A stretch of DNA of 64,000 nt from an uncultured Prevotellaceae bacterium (GCA_902762325.1 CACWNV010000013.1:1-64000), one strand, 5' to 3'; positions 1 to 8,296 are shown, counted from the first letter of the stretch. Numbers and translations: made by a program. The notes: generated by a model from the sequence alone, not told the origin.

Positions 1-124
1 TGTTATCCAAATGACAGGCTGATTTCAGGCTGCAAAATTATGAATAATGTTTTAAAAACTCCTCCATTCGTGTGTTAAAATTCAATATCATAAACATATA
101 CCGTAGGTGTTTCATTTTGTGTTG
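1..124. other. Non-coding left edge
   Basis: AT-rich DNA with no credible gene. CAAAATTA at 33-40 is the reverse complement of a TAnnTTTG -7 box and could serve a leftward gene outside the window, but no matching -33 TTG is seen, so this is weak. Confidence 0.4.
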
Positions 125-430
125 CAATGGAAGAAATGCCGTAGGCATTAGACAATGGTAGCCAGCCATACAGAAACGCCCTTGGGTGTTTCGAAATGGC
201 TGGTGAGGGCGACACACCACACACATAAAACCTTGCCGTAGGTAAGGGACATACGCAGAACATGTCGCCTACCCAAGGGCAGGCTATATTATATGGGGGA
301 TAATCTCATACCAGCCATTTCGCGGTGCCTAAAGGCACGGCTGTATGGCTGGCTACCTTTGTCCGATGCCTAACGGCATCTGTTCTTGCCATAGGTTTCC
401 CCTTGTCTGAGGCCTCTGGCATCATTTGCT
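125..430. repeat. Dispersed element with terminal inverted repeats, copy 1
   Basis: About 300 bp of non-coding DNA that recurs at 24738-25035. The left end (125-165) contains GCCGTAGGCATTAGACAATG followed by GTAGCCAGCCATAC. The right end carries the inverted counterpart, GTATGGCTGGCTACC followed by a GATGCC block. Inside is a second inverted pair, AAATGGCTGG and CCAGCCATTT, and in this copy a GGCGACA/TGTCGCC pair. The stretch around CATGTCGCCTACCCAAGGGC is identical in both copies. No transposase is present, so it is MITE-like or REP-like rather than an insertion sequence. It directly adjoins the 22-bp-unit element at 435-842, as in copy 2. Confidence 0.8.
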
Positions 431-434
431 GAAT

Positions 435-842
435 GGGATTTTGTCAAATAATATTCGAATTTTGAGCCCAAAAAATGGGGGGTATTGGTCACGAAAGGGT
501 CACTCGGTCGAAAAAACGTCGATTTTTGATGTTTTTCGTAATGTATTGACTGACAGATGGTTACACGGATTTTAAACTGTAAACGAGCGGTTTACAAAAT
601 ACGAAATTGCGAGAGGTAAGGTTTTGGTGCGCGAAAGGTAAGGTTTCGTCGTGTGAAAGACCATGTTTCATCGCATGAAACATGGTCTTTGGCGCAGTCA
701 AAGCTTATGTTTGGCGGTGCGAAAGCTTACCTTTCGCAAAATGAAGAATGAAGAATAAAGAATGAAGAATCACATTTTACACATTTTAACTTCTCTTTCA
801 TCACTTTTCCCCGACAAGTTTTTGTCAAGATTATTGACATCG
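435..842 (-). repeat. 22-bp-unit repeat element, copy A
   Basis: Non-coding element of about 405 bp found four times in the window. Its core, 609-740, is exactly six consecutive 22-bp units. Each unit is an imperfect dyad of the form GAAA-N7-TTTC with a short GC-rich spacer. Units 3 and 4 together form a long hairpin (AAAGACCATGTTTCA paired with TGAAACATGGTCTTT). Flanking conserved parts are TTTTGTCAA at the left end, a GTAAAC-N4-GTTTAC inverted pair near 580-595, a tract of repeated GAATGAA (about 740-772), and GACAAGTTTTTGTCAAG at the right end. It lies about 8 bp beyond the stop codon of the leftward glycosyltransferase gene. Function unknown. Confidence 0.88.
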
Positions 843-849
843 GATGCCA

Positions 850-1761
850 TTAGGCACCGAAGTCGCCGCGCAATGTACGCTTGATTCGGCGGATGGCTTT
901 TGCCCAGAATGAGTTTGTGCGATGATAGTACCGCGCGAAGGCTTTGCGTGCTTCCTCGTTTTCTTCGACAGTAGTGATTCTCTTGACAGGGAGCGGCTGC
1001 ATCCACAGGTCGGAACTATAGAGTCCGCCCCCTCCGCAGTTTGTTCCGCTTCCGTCGAATCCCTCGTTCTGGACAAGCGACCGTCCTACGTTCAAGGAGA
1101 GGATGTCGGCGAGGAATAGAGAGGCATTCCAACGGATTGCCCATGAGTTGTTCTGTCCTGCAATCTGCCGGCGAAGCATTCGGGTGAACCCGTATGTGCC
1201 GTTGAAGTCGAAGCGGCGTGTCAGTCGGCGTTGTTCCAGTTGATTGAGAAGTTCCTGTCCGTTCGGATTGAAATGCTGCCAAGCCCTTTTCCATGTTGCC
1301 CATCCCCAGCTGCCAGTCCATTTGATGAGAAAAGTCTCTGGTAAGGTCGGGTCTTTCGTGAAATCACATGCCTGGATATGTCCCACCTTCGGTTCATCGG
1401 CATACGTTTCGAGGGCATCGTTCATGAACTGCAGGAAATAAGGAGCAACAATCAAGTCGTCTTCCAGGACAATGACACGCTCGTATTCATTGACGAGTCT
1501 TGTTACTCCGTCAATGATGTTCCTTGCCAGTCCCCAGTTTTCTTCCCGCTCAATGCAGTTCACCTGTTTGAATCCCTTGATGGTGTGGATGAAAGACCTT
1601 ACCTCCTGGACTGCCGCCTCGGAAGTTTTATCTTTGGCAGCATCGGAAAAGACATACAGTTCACTCTCTGCGGCTAAAGCGTTGGCCTGCAGAGAAGCAA
1701 TGCTTCGTTGGACATGTTGAGGTCGGTTGTAGACGAATAAGAGGATAGGAGCCAGTTTCAT
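850..1761 (-). CDS. Glycosyltransferase, GT2/GNT-I-like
   Basis: 303 residues, last gene of a leftward four-gene operon. The N-terminus (KLAPILLFVYNRP) and the LEDD motif at residues 99-102, a metal/nucleotide-sugar site typical of GT-A enzymes, support a glycosyltransferase. The motif SWGWATWKRAW near residue 151 is familiar from Bacteroidota polysaccharide-locus enzymes. It probably adds one sugar to a lipid-linked surface glycan at the cytoplasmic face of the inner membrane (inference from family and context). Its start overlaps the preceding gene by 4 bases (ATGA), indicating translational coupling. Donor and acceptor cannot be read from sequence. Confidence 0.85.
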   Translation of the reverse strand: MKLAPILLFVYNRPQHVQRSIASLQANALAAESELYVFSDAAKDKTSEAAVQEVRSFIHTIKGFKQVNCIEREENWGLARNIIDGVTRLVNEYERVIVLEDDLIVAPYFLQFMNDALETYADEPKVGHIQACDFTKDPTLPETFLIKWTGSWGWATWKRAWQHFNPNGQELLNQLEQRRLTRRFDFNGTYGFTRMLRRQIAGQNNSWAIRWNASLFLADILSLNVGRSLVQNEGFDGSGTNCGGGGLYSSDLWMQPLPVKRITTVEENEEARKAFARYYHRTNSFWAKAIRRIKRTLRGDFGA

Positions 1762-2687
1762 ACTTTATAATTCTTCAAGTCGACGTGTTTTGAAATGTTT
1801 CGGGCGTGGATGACCGCCTTTGTCTGGAGTAGGAGCGTATTACCTATTTTAATATAAGCACCTGCATCCTTCCATTTCCCTTTTAAGAATGCTGACAGTA
1901 CTTTTTTCCCTACTGCTAAGATGCCGTGTGCAAATGCCGTGCCAAAGTTGTGGTTGGGATTCGTGTATTCAGAGAGGTGATAGACTTTCTCCGTGTGGAA
2001 GAACCGTTCACGCGTTGGCTGGCGGAACTCCCTGTCGTGGCAGGCAAAGACCGTCGGAACATATCCTATCTTGTAATGATAGTAAGCCATGCGGTTCGCC
2101 ATGTCCTTGTCTTCCCCGTAGTGATAGAAGATGGGAGCGAAGAGTCCGACCTTCTTCAATACCTCAGTTCGGATGAGCCAGATTGCCGCATTGATGAAAG
2201 GAACGGCGACGGGTTCGGAATAGACACTCTCGGCTGGCTGTCCGTTCTTTTCATTCTTTATCTTGTCGTCTGTCTGCGTCAAGCCAGTATATTGGGAAAA
2301 GCCATGTTCGGGCTTGTCACCTTTCCCCGTGAGGTGCACGGGTGAGATGACTCCGTATTCAGGATGCTCAGCTGCCGCCTTTGCCAGTATGCCCAGCGTG
2401 TTGTGGTAGAGCCATGCGTCTTCGTTGAGCAGCAGTACGGCATCATACCCCTCTTTGATAGCCAGTTGCATCCCAATGTTGTTGGCAGCCCCAAACCCGA
2501 GGTTCCTGCCGTTTTCTATCAGCCGTACTTGCGGATACTCCTTTCGGATGTGAGCAACGGTCTCGTCACTCGACCCGTTATCCAGCACCATAATGTCGCT
2601 GGGATAGTCGCTGTAGAGCATGCTGTCTAAGCAGCGGTGCAGCCACGGCATGAAATTGTATGAGACGATGATGGTCAGTATCTTCAT
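1758..2687 (-). CDS. Family 2 glycosyltransferase
   Basis: 309 residues with the classical GT2 layout: an N-terminal strand MKILTIIVSYN, the nucleotide-binding VLDNGSSD at 34-41, GRNLGFGAANN at 60-70 and LLNED at 86-90 as the metal-binding DxD equivalent. The pattern matches rhamnosyltransferase-type GT2 enzymes (RfbF/WbbL group), but the donor sugar is a guess. No membrane segment is obvious, so it should act in the cytoplasm on a lipid-linked intermediate. It follows the fucosyltransferase-like gene after 2 bases and overlaps the next gene by 4, so the operon is tightly coupled. Confidence 0.9.
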   Translation of the reverse strand: MKILTIIVSYNFMPWLHRCLDSMLYSDYPSDIMVLDNGSSDETVAHIRKEYPQVRLIENGRNLGFGAANNIGMQLAIKEGYDAVLLLNEDAWLYHNTLGILAKAAAEHPEYGVISPVHLTGKGDKPEHGFSQYTGLTQTDDKIKNEKNGQPAESVYSEPVAVPFINAAIWLIRTEVLKKVGLFAPIFYHYGEDKDMANRMAYYHYKIGYVPTVFACHDREFRQPTRERFFHTEKVYHLSEYTNPNHNFGTAFAHGILAVGKKVLSAFLKGKWKDAGAYIKIGNTLLLQTKAVIHARNISKHVDLKNYKV

Positions 2688-2689
2688 TC

Positions 2690-3526
2690 TTATAAGTTCA
2701 AGTCGTTTGTTTCAGCCTCCAGCACTTCCAGCTGGATCTTTCCGATGGCAGCAGCTGTCATGGAGTAAGTGCTTGCCACCGTACCGATAATGCGGCTGGT
2801 GGCTGCCAGTGAATACATTTCAACAAGTGCATTCTCCATGCCTGCCAGACTCCCACGTTCCGCCTTGTCGGATGGTGTGATGATTCTGTCTCCGAAGATC
2901 TGCTTCATTTCAGCTTTTACATTCTCGCTGTCGGTGGCGAGATAGAAACGCTGCGTGTCGGGTTCCTGCTTCATGCGTTCGATGAACAGAGAGGTAGGAC
3001 TCAGCAGGGTTGCCCTCACGTTGTCCGTGCGGCGGATGTGTACGCCCGTCGTCCCTTCTCCGAAACCAGCCGTGACCTGACGGATGCGTTCCTGCAGATG
3101 GTCGACCGGATGGAAGATGTCGAAGGCATCATCGGGAATATCCTGCGCGATGAAATAGACATCAGAAGCCAGCCACACGTTGCGTCCCCGGGCCCATGAG
3201 ATAAAGTCGAAACCCTCATAGAAAGCCTTTGATGCCTTTATGCGGTCCATCGAAGCCTGATAGTGCAGCCGTTCGGCAATCCAGGGAATATAGAAATTCT
3301 TCTTTCGGGGGATGTCTCGTGTCCACAAGTCGATGTTATTGGCTTCCCGGAGGGTTACTCTATCGATGCCCAGAGGCTTGAAGAGCTGGTCGAACCGGCA
3401 GCCCAGTCCCCAGTCCTGAAACCAGATGACTTCCAGCTCATCATCCACTGCTTTCGCCAGACGGATGGCAGCTGCTATGGATTTCATCCGGTTGCCAAGT
3501 CCTCCGGCAGGTACAAATGTAATCAT
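2690..3526 (-). CDS. Fucosyltransferase-like GT-B glycosyltransferase
   Basis: 278 residues. GGLGNRM at 8-14 and HIRRTDN at 163-169 match the donor-binding signatures of the alpha-1,2/alpha-1,6/O-fucosyltransferase superfamily (NodZ-like), in which the arginines of HxRRxD contact GDP-fucose. A late block around EMYSLAATSRIIGTVASTYS is also typical of that fold. GDP-fucose as donor is inferred from family only. It sits in a polysaccharide operon between the flippase gene (41-bp gap) and a GT2 gene (2-bp gap), so the product probably decorates capsule or O-antigen. Confidence 0.75.
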   Translation of the reverse strand: MITFVPAGGLGNRMKSIAAAIRLAKAVDDELEVIWFQDWGLGCRFDQLFKPLGIDRVTLREANNIDLWTRDIPRKKNFYIPWIAERLHYQASMDRIKASKAFYEGFDFISWARGRNVWLASDVYFIAQDIPDDAFDIFHPVDHLQERIRQVTAGFGEGTTGVHIRRTDNVRATLLSPTSLFIERMKQEPDTQRFYLATDSENVKAEMKQIFGDRIITPSDKAERGSLAGMENALVEMYSLAATSRIIGTVASTYSMTAAAIGKIQLEVLEAETNDLNL

Positions 3527-3567
3527 TATTCTTGTTGTTATTCAGACGGTTTGCAATATAGTACTCA

Positions 3568-5007
3568 TTATAGCTTCTTCTTCCTGATAAATGCCAAGCA
3601 TTCCTTCAGAATCGTTGCGCCAGCCAGTCGCATGACGAGATAATAGAGTAGGGCAGCTGTCACAACACGTGTGAGCAGCAGGAGCCAAAGATTATTTATG
3701 CCCATCGTTAAGAGATGCGTAACGGTCATCACACCCAGAGCCGTAAGGGCGAAGGGGAGAATGTCGGCGAGGAACATCGTCAGGCTGTATCCCGTCAGCC
3801 GACAGGTGAAATGATGCCACACGAATATCCATAGACAACTGAGGATGACAAAGCCGATGACCATGATGCGGATACCATAGGGAGCGAGCAGGATCATCAG
3901 CAGAATCTGCAGGATGGCCAGAGAGACGGTACACCAGAAGTAAGTGCCCGACTTCCCCTTGCTGACAATCATGTTTGAAAGCAAAACGGTCAGAGGAACC
4001 ATTGCCCAAGATATGCACAGCAGCTGCATCAGCTCGGCAGAAGGAAGCCATTTCTCCGTGATGGCTAAGACGATGAACTCACGGGAGACAAGTCCGAGGC
4101 CGAACATCAGAGGGAAGGTGATGAAAGCCGTGAAGCGCATCATCTTGCGGAGCACTTTCAACTGACGTTCTTTCTCATCATTCAACCCCACCAAGACGGG
4201 CTGTGCCACCTGACTAACCATCCCCTGAACAAGATAGGCGCACTTAGAGCTCCAGGTGTTTGCCTGTGAATATGTTCCCGCAGCCGATGTCGTGAAGAAC
4301 CGTCCGAGCAGGACGTTCAACACATTATTATTAATATGGATGGCGATGTTTGTTGCCAGCATCTTGCAGGAAAAGCGGAACATCCTGCGTACGGGGCGGG
4401 TGTCAATCCTGAGTGAGGGACGCCAGGGAGAGTAATGCCACATGAGCAAGGTGTTCAGACCAATATAGACGATGCCTTGCGTTGCCAGTGACCAGTAGCT
4501 GCATCCTGCCCAAGCCATCAACGCACCGGTGGTGCTGGATACTAAAACGGCAGTCATTCCCGCCTTGGCCTGCTGCTTGACCCGCAGGTTCTTGAACAGC
4601 CACGCCTGTTGGGCGGTGCCTAAAGCCGAGAAGGGGATGCTGAGAAAGGCGTACCGGCAAAGTCTGGTGAGGTCGGGCTCGTGATAGAACGCGGCAATGA
4701 GCGGTGCACAGAAGAATAAGAGGACATAAATCAGAAATCCGACGACGATGTTAAACCAGAATACAGAGTTGTAGTCATTATCCGTCGGTTCCTTCATGTT
4801 TGTCAGGGCAGCCGTGAATCCGCTGTTCTGAAGTTCTTTGGCAATCAGCGGGAAGATGGCAATCATTGCCATCATTCCATATTCGGTGTCGTCAAGCAAC
4901 CGCCCTAAGATGATGCCGAAGACCACCCCGATGAGCTGTTGCACACCGTTGTTAGTGAAACCCCAGAAGAGTCCCTTTGCTGTCTTTTCCTTCAGATTGT
5001 CTGTCAT
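3568..5007 (-). CDS. Polysaccharide flippase (Wzx/PST family)
   Basis: 479 residues, hydrophobic throughout, with about 12-14 predicted membrane segments. It begins LKEKTAKGLFWGFTNNGVQQL, the typical N-terminus of WzxC-like polysaccharide transporters in the MOP superfamily. Such proteins flip undecaprenyl-linked glycan repeat units across the inner membrane. It is the first gene of the leftward operon, followed by three glycosyltransferases, which fits a Wzy-type surface polysaccharide locus. No polymerase gene is visible, so the locus may continue elsewhere or the flippase may serve an unlinked pathway. A -7 box lies 21 bp upstream of the start. Confidence 0.92.
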   Translation of the reverse strand: MTDNLKEKTAKGLFWGFTNNGVQQLIGVVFGIILGRLLDDTEYGMMAMIAIFPLIAKELQNSGFTAALTNMKEPTDNDYNSVFWFNIVVGFLIYVLLFFCAPLIAAFYHEPDLTRLCRYAFLSIPFSALGTAQQAWLFKNLRVKQQAKAGMTAVLVSSTTGALMAWAGCSYWSLATQGIVYIGLNTLLMWHYSPWRPSLRIDTRPVRRMFRFSCKMLATNIAIHINNNVLNVLLGRFFTTSAAGTYSQANTWSSKCAYLVQGMVSQVAQPVLVGLNDEKERQLKVLRKMMRFTAFITFPLMFGLGLVSREFIVLAITEKWLPSAELMQLLCISWAMVPLTVLLSNMIVSKGKSGTYFWCTVSLAILQILLMILLAPYGIRIMVIGFVILSCLWIFVWHHFTCRLTGYSLTMFLADILPFALTALGVMTVTHLLTMGINNLWLLLLTRVVTAALLYYLVMRLAGATILKECLAFIRKKKL

Positions 5008-5027
5008 ATACCGGATTAAAGTAATTG

Positions 5028-5035
5028 CAAAGGTA
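5028..5035 (-). promoter_or_regulatory. -7 box for the polysaccharide operon
   Basis: TACCTTTG on the minus strand fits the Bacteroidota TAnnTTTG consensus and lies 21 bp before the flippase start. No TTG is found 20 bp upstream (the triplet there reads TTC), so the call rests on the -7 box and its position. Confidence 0.5.
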
Positions 5036-5164
5036 AGATAATAAACCGATTGGGAACGGCGTGTACCCTTTATTTTTTAGTTAATAATCCGAAAGAGTGT
5101 TAATTATCTATAAATATGATTGTCCGATGGCAGAATGATAACATGCAGGTAAAATAAAATAAGT

Positions 5165-5172
5165 ACTTTTGC
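5165..5172 (+). promoter_or_regulatory. -7 box for rplM-rpsI
   Basis: TACTTTTG matches TAnnTTTG and would start a transcript about 135 nt before the rplM start codon, leaving room for the structured leader. A good -33 TTG is not seen. Confidence 0.5.
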
Positions 5173-5187
5173 AGACCGATTATTTCG

Positions 5188-5249
5188 GGGATACACTTAG
5201 AGTCCCCAGTATAAGCGTGTTAATAGTGGTGCTTTTGGCCGAGCATCAC
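5188..5249 (+). promoter_or_regulatory. Structured 5' leader of rplM
   Basis: Two hairpins lie in the untranslated leader. The first pairs GGGGA (5188-5192) with TCCCC (5214-5218). The second pairs GTGGTGCT (5226-5233) with AGCATCAC (5242-5249) through 8 pairs including one G-U. Ribosomal protein operons often have autoregulatory leaders, and binding by L13 is the natural hypothesis here. There is no T-run after the hairpins, so it is not a simple attenuator. Confidence 0.45.
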
Positions 5250-5313
5250 GGTTAGTGAATCGCTTGTGCATCAAAGTATTAATGTTTTTTAGTAGTAAAA
5301 TTTTAAATTAGTA

Positions 5314-5775
5314 ATGGACACTTTAAGTTACAAGACTATTTCCGTAAACAAGGAAACAGCAAAGAAAGAGTGGGTGGTTATTGATGCCACAGACCAAGTT
5401 GTTGGTCGTCTCTGCACAAAAGTAGCCAAACTGTTGCGCGGAAAATACAAACCATCATTCACCCCGCATGTTGATTGTGGTGACAATGTAATTATTATCA
5501 ATGCCGAGAAGGTAGTCTTCACAGGTAAGAAGGAGACCGATAAGGTTTACACTCGTTATACTGGTTATCCCGGTGGTCAGCGTTTCAACACACCTGAGCA
5601 GCTTCGCAAGAAGCCTTTTGGTCCTGAGCGCATCATCCGCCATGCAGTAAAGGGTATGCTTCCCAAGGGAATCCTGGGACGTCATCTGCTTGATAATCTC
5701 TATATCTACAACGGCACAGAGCACAAGCATGAGGCTCAGAAGCCTAAGGCAATTGATATTAACCAGTATAAATAA
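5314..5775 (+). CDS. rplM: 50S ribosomal protein L13
   Basis: 153 residues, slightly longer than the E. coli protein (142). Characteristic L13 blocks are visible: WVVIDATDQVVGRLCTKVAKLLRGK near residues 20-45, VIIINAEKVVFTGKK, the KVYTRYTGYPGG motif and the AVKGMLPKGILGR segment. L13 is an early-assembling protein of the large subunit that binds 23S rRNA. It is followed 16 bp later by rpsI, the arrangement conserved across bacteria. The structured leader upstream suggests feedback control. Confidence 0.98.
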   Translation: MDTLSYKTISVNKETAKKEWVVIDATDQVVGRLCTKVAKLLRGKYKPSFTPHVDCGDNVIIINAEKVVFTGKKETDKVYTRYTGYPGGQRFNTPEQLRKKPFGPERIIRHAVKGMLPKGILGRHLLDNLYIYNGTEHKHEAQKPKAIDINQYK

Positions 5776-5791
5776 TAATTAAAGGAATAAG

Positions 5792-6178
5792 ATGGAACAG
5801 ATTAATGCAGTCGGTCGTCGCAAGAGCTCTGTAGCTCGTGTATATCTTCAGGAAGGTACCGGCAAGATCATTATTAATAAGCGTGAACTCGAGACTTATT
5901 TCCCTTCAGCTATTCTGCAGTACGTTGTTAAGCAGCCATTGGCAGAGCTTGGCGTAGAGGGAAAATATGATATCAAGGCTAATCTTGACGGTGGTGGTTT
6001 CACCGGTCAGAGCCAGGCTCTTCGCCTCGCTATTGCCCGTGCACTTGTCAAGGTGAACGCTGAAGACAAGAAGGCTTTGAAGGACAAAGGTTTCCTCACA
6101 CGTGACAGCCGTAGCGTTGAGCGTAAGAAACCCGGACAGCCGAAAGCTCGTCGTCGCTTCCAGTTCAGTAAGCGTTAA
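5792..6178 (+). CDS. rpsI: 30S ribosomal protein S9
   Basis: 128 residues, normal for S9. It starts MEQINAVGRRKSSVARVYL and ends KARRRFQFSKR; the basic C-terminal tail ending in Lys-Arg reaches the ribosomal P site in known structures. GGGFTGQSQALRLAIARAL in the middle is the conserved S9 core. Cotranscribed with rplM (16-bp gap). Confidence 0.98.
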   Translation: MEQINAVGRRKSSVARVYLQEGTGKIIINKRELETYFPSAILQYVVKQPLAELGVEGKYDIKANLDGGGFTGQSQALRLAIARALVKVNAEDKKALKDKGFLTRDSRSVERKKPGQPKARRRFQFSKR

Positions 6179-6214
6179 TTATCCGTTAGACGTTATCTAT
6201 TCATCGTTTCTCGG

Positions 6215-6239
6215 AAACTGAACAGTTTAGTATCTAAAC
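6215..6239 (+). promoter_or_regulatory. Overlapping alternative hairpins upstream of rpsB
   Basis: AAACTG-AA-CAGTTT (6215-6228) and GTTTAG-TAT-CTAAAC (6225-6239) share the GTTT at 6225-6228, so only one can form at a time. They lie in the 152-bp gap before rpsB, where a leader for S2 autoregulation could reside. The loops are short (2 and 3 nt) and no promoter was identified, so the call is tentative. Confidence 0.3.
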
Positions 6240-6330
6240 CAGTGAGATTCTTTATTAAGAAGACTACTCGCCGGCTGATCTAAGTTTAAGATTAAAAAGA
6301 AAGTAAACACAATTAAAAAAGAAAAAGAAA

Positions 6331-7176
6331 ATGTCAAGAACAAGTTTTGACCAGTTACTTGAGGCAGGCTGTCACTTTGGCCACCTCCGTCGCAAATGGA
6401 ATCCCGCAATGGCTCCTTACATCTTCATGGAGCGCAACGGTATTCATATCATTGATCTGCATAAGACCGTAGCAAAGGTTGATGAGGCTGCTGAAGCTCT
6501 CAAGCAGATTGCCAAATCAGGAAAGAAAATCCTGTTCGTCGCTACTAAAAAACAAGCTAAGGACATCGTAGCTGAGAAAGCTGCATCGGTAAATATGCCT
6601 TACGTGATTGAGCGTTGGCCGGGCGGTATGCTCACCAACTTCCCCACCATCCGCAAGGCTGTGAAGAAAATGGCGAACATTGATAAACTGATGGCTGATG
6701 GTACATTCTCTAACCTGTCAAAGCGTGAGTTGCTGCAGATCACACGTCAGCGTGCAAAGCTCGAAAAGAACCTTGGTTCTATTGCTGACCTGACCCGTCT
6801 GCCGAGTGCTCTCTTCGTCATCGACGTAATGAAAGAGAATATTGCCGTACGTGAGGCAAAGCGTCTGGGTATCCCCGTATTTGCTATGGTTGATACCAAC
6901 TCTGACCCGAAGGACATCGACTTCGTGATTCCTGCAAACGACGATGCTAAAGACTCTGTTGACGTTGTGCTGACAGCTTGCTGCCAGGCTATCGCAGAGG
7001 GTCTGGAAGAGCGTAAGGCTGAGAAGGCCGACGAGAAGGCTGCTGCAGAGCAGGCTGAAGAGGCTGCTGAGGCAAAGCCGAAGCGTGGCGCCCGCAAGGC
7101 TCGCAAGGAAGAGGCTGCAGAAGAAGTAGCTGAAGAGCAGGCTGAGGAGAAAGCTGAAGAAGCTGCCGAAGAGTAA
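6331..7176 (+). CDS. rpsB: 30S ribosomal protein S2
   Basis: 281 residues. The S2 core is clear: LLEAGCHFGHLRRKWNP near residue 10, YIFMERNGIHIIDLHKT, FVATKKQAKDIV, ERWPGGMLTNFPTI and GIPVFAMVDTNSDP. The last 50 or so residues are an Ala/Glu/Lys-rich low-complexity tail (repeated EEAAEE-type blocks), an extension beyond the E. coli protein (241 residues) seen in other Bacteroidota. S2 joins the small subunit late. It is followed by tsf after 34 bp, the standard rpsB-tsf pair. Confidence 0.98.
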   Translation: MSRTSFDQLLEAGCHFGHLRRKWNPAMAPYIFMERNGIHIIDLHKTVAKVDEAAEALKQIAKSGKKILFVATKKQAKDIVAEKAASVNMPYVIERWPGGMLTNFPTIRKAVKKMANIDKLMADGTFSNLSKRELLQITRQRAKLEKNLGSIADLTRLPSALFVIDVMKENIAVREAKRLGIPVFAMVDTNSDPKDIDFVIPANDDAKDSVDVVLTACCQAIAEGLEERKAEKADEKAAAEQAEEAAEAKPKRGARKARKEEAAEEVAEEQAEEKAEEAAEE

Positions 7177-7210
7177 TACTATATTTATTAATTCAAAAAC
7201 AAAAAGAATA

Positions 7211-8209
7211 ATGGCTATTTCAATTGAAGATATCAAGAAGCTCCGCGCAATGACCGGTGCAGGTCTGGCTGATGTAAAGAAAGCACTCACCGAGGCTGAG
7301 GGAGACTTCGACAAGGCAAAGGAGATTCTTCGTGAGCGTGGTCTGGCTATCGCTGCTAAGCGTAGTGACCGTGAGACATCCAATGGTTGTGTCCTCGTGA
7401 AGAAGGCAGACAATTTTGCTGCAATGATTGCTTTGAAATGTGAGACAGACTTTGTTGCCAATGGTGCTGATTTCATCGCTCTTACCCAGAGCATTCTCGA
7501 CGCTGCTGTTGCAAACAAGTGCAAGACCCTCGATGAGGTGAAGGAGCTTGTTCTTGCCAACGGACAGAAGGCTCAGGACGCTGTTACACAGCGCTCAGGT
7601 ATCACAGGTGAAAAGATGGAGCTTGACGGCTATCTGACACTTGAGGGTGAGAATATTGAGATCTATGACCACATGGGCAAGCACACCCTTGCAACAATGG
7701 TTCAGACAAACATCAACGCTCCTGAAGCAGGTCATAAAGTAGCAATGCAGGTTGCTGCCATGAAGCCAGTAGCATTGAATGCAGAGGCTGTTCCTCAGGC
7801 AATTATCGACGAGGAGTACAAGACTGCTGTTGAGAAGACAAAGCTCGAGCAGGTTGAAAAATATGTCGAGGTTGTACTGAAGAAGGCTGGAATCAATGCT
7901 AACTTGGTGGACAGCGAAGATCATATCGCTTCAAACATTAAGAAAGGCTGGCTGACAGAAGAAGATGCAGCTAGGGCTCGTGAGCTGAAAGAAAAGGCTG
8001 CTGCAGAGAAAGCTGCTAATCTTCCTCAGCAGATGATTGAGAACATTGCCAAGGGTCGTATTCAGAAGTTCTTGAAAGAGAACTGTCTGGTTGACCAGGA
8101 GTTCCAGTTCGGTGACGGCGACAAGGCTAATGTGGCTGAGTGGCTGAAGAGACAGGACAAGGACCTCAAGGTTGTCGCTTTCCAGCGCTTCACTCTTGTT
8201 TCTGAATAA
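7211..8209 (+). CDS. tsf: Elongation factor Ts
   Basis: 332 residues. EF-Ts is the nucleotide exchange factor that regenerates EF-Tu-GTP. The N-terminal UBA-like domain IKKLRAMTGAGLADVKKALTEAEGD and the contact motif ALKCETDFVA (about residues 74-83) are diagnostic. It is longer than E. coli Tsf (283), with extra sequence in the C-terminal dimerisation region as in other Bacteroidota. Cotranscribed with rpsB and closed by a strong terminator 50 bp downstream. Confidence 0.98.
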   Translation: MAISIEDIKKLRAMTGAGLADVKKALTEAEGDFDKAKEILRERGLAIAAKRSDRETSNGCVLVKKADNFAAMIALKCETDFVANGADFIALTQSILDAAVANKCKTLDEVKELVLANGQKAQDAVTQRSGITGEKMELDGYLTLEGENIEIYDHMGKHTLATMVQTNINAPEAGHKVAMQVAAMKPVALNAEAVPQAIIDEEYKTAVEKTKLEQVEKYVEVVLKKAGINANLVDSEDHIASNIKKGWLTEEDAARARELKEKAAAEKAANLPQQMIENIAKGRIQKFLKENCLVDQEFQFGDGDKANVAEWLKRQDKDLKVVAFQRFTLVSE

Positions 8210-8258
8210 GCAATTATAAATAGTAATAAAGAGAATTTTTCATAATTTTATTTGTTGG

Positions 8259-8296
8259 CGTCGGTTTCCCTGTGAAGAGAGACTGACGTTTTTTTT
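8259..8296 (+). terminator. Rho-independent terminator after tsf
   Basis: CGTCGGTTTC pairs with GAGACTGACG (10 pairs, two of them G-U) around a 10-nt loop, followed at once by a run of eight T. Confidence 0.9.

Noticed and set aside
33..40. Promoter for a gene left of the window
   Set aside because: Only a -7-like CAAAATTA is seen, common in AT-rich DNA, with no -33 match; not listed as a promoter.
125..430. Insertion sequence
   Set aside because: Terminal inverted repeats are present but there is no transposase, and the element is only 300 bp; called MITE-like instead.
609..740. CRISPR array, because of six phased 22-bp units
   Set aside because: There are no unique spacers between units; the units abut, differ from each other, and recur in the same order at other loci. 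No cas genes are present.
6718..7560. 280-residue reading frame on the minus strand across rpsB and tsf
   Set aside because: It is antisense to two certain genes, is a low-complexity Ser/Leu/Phe-rich product of their Ala/Glu/Lys codons, and has no family features.
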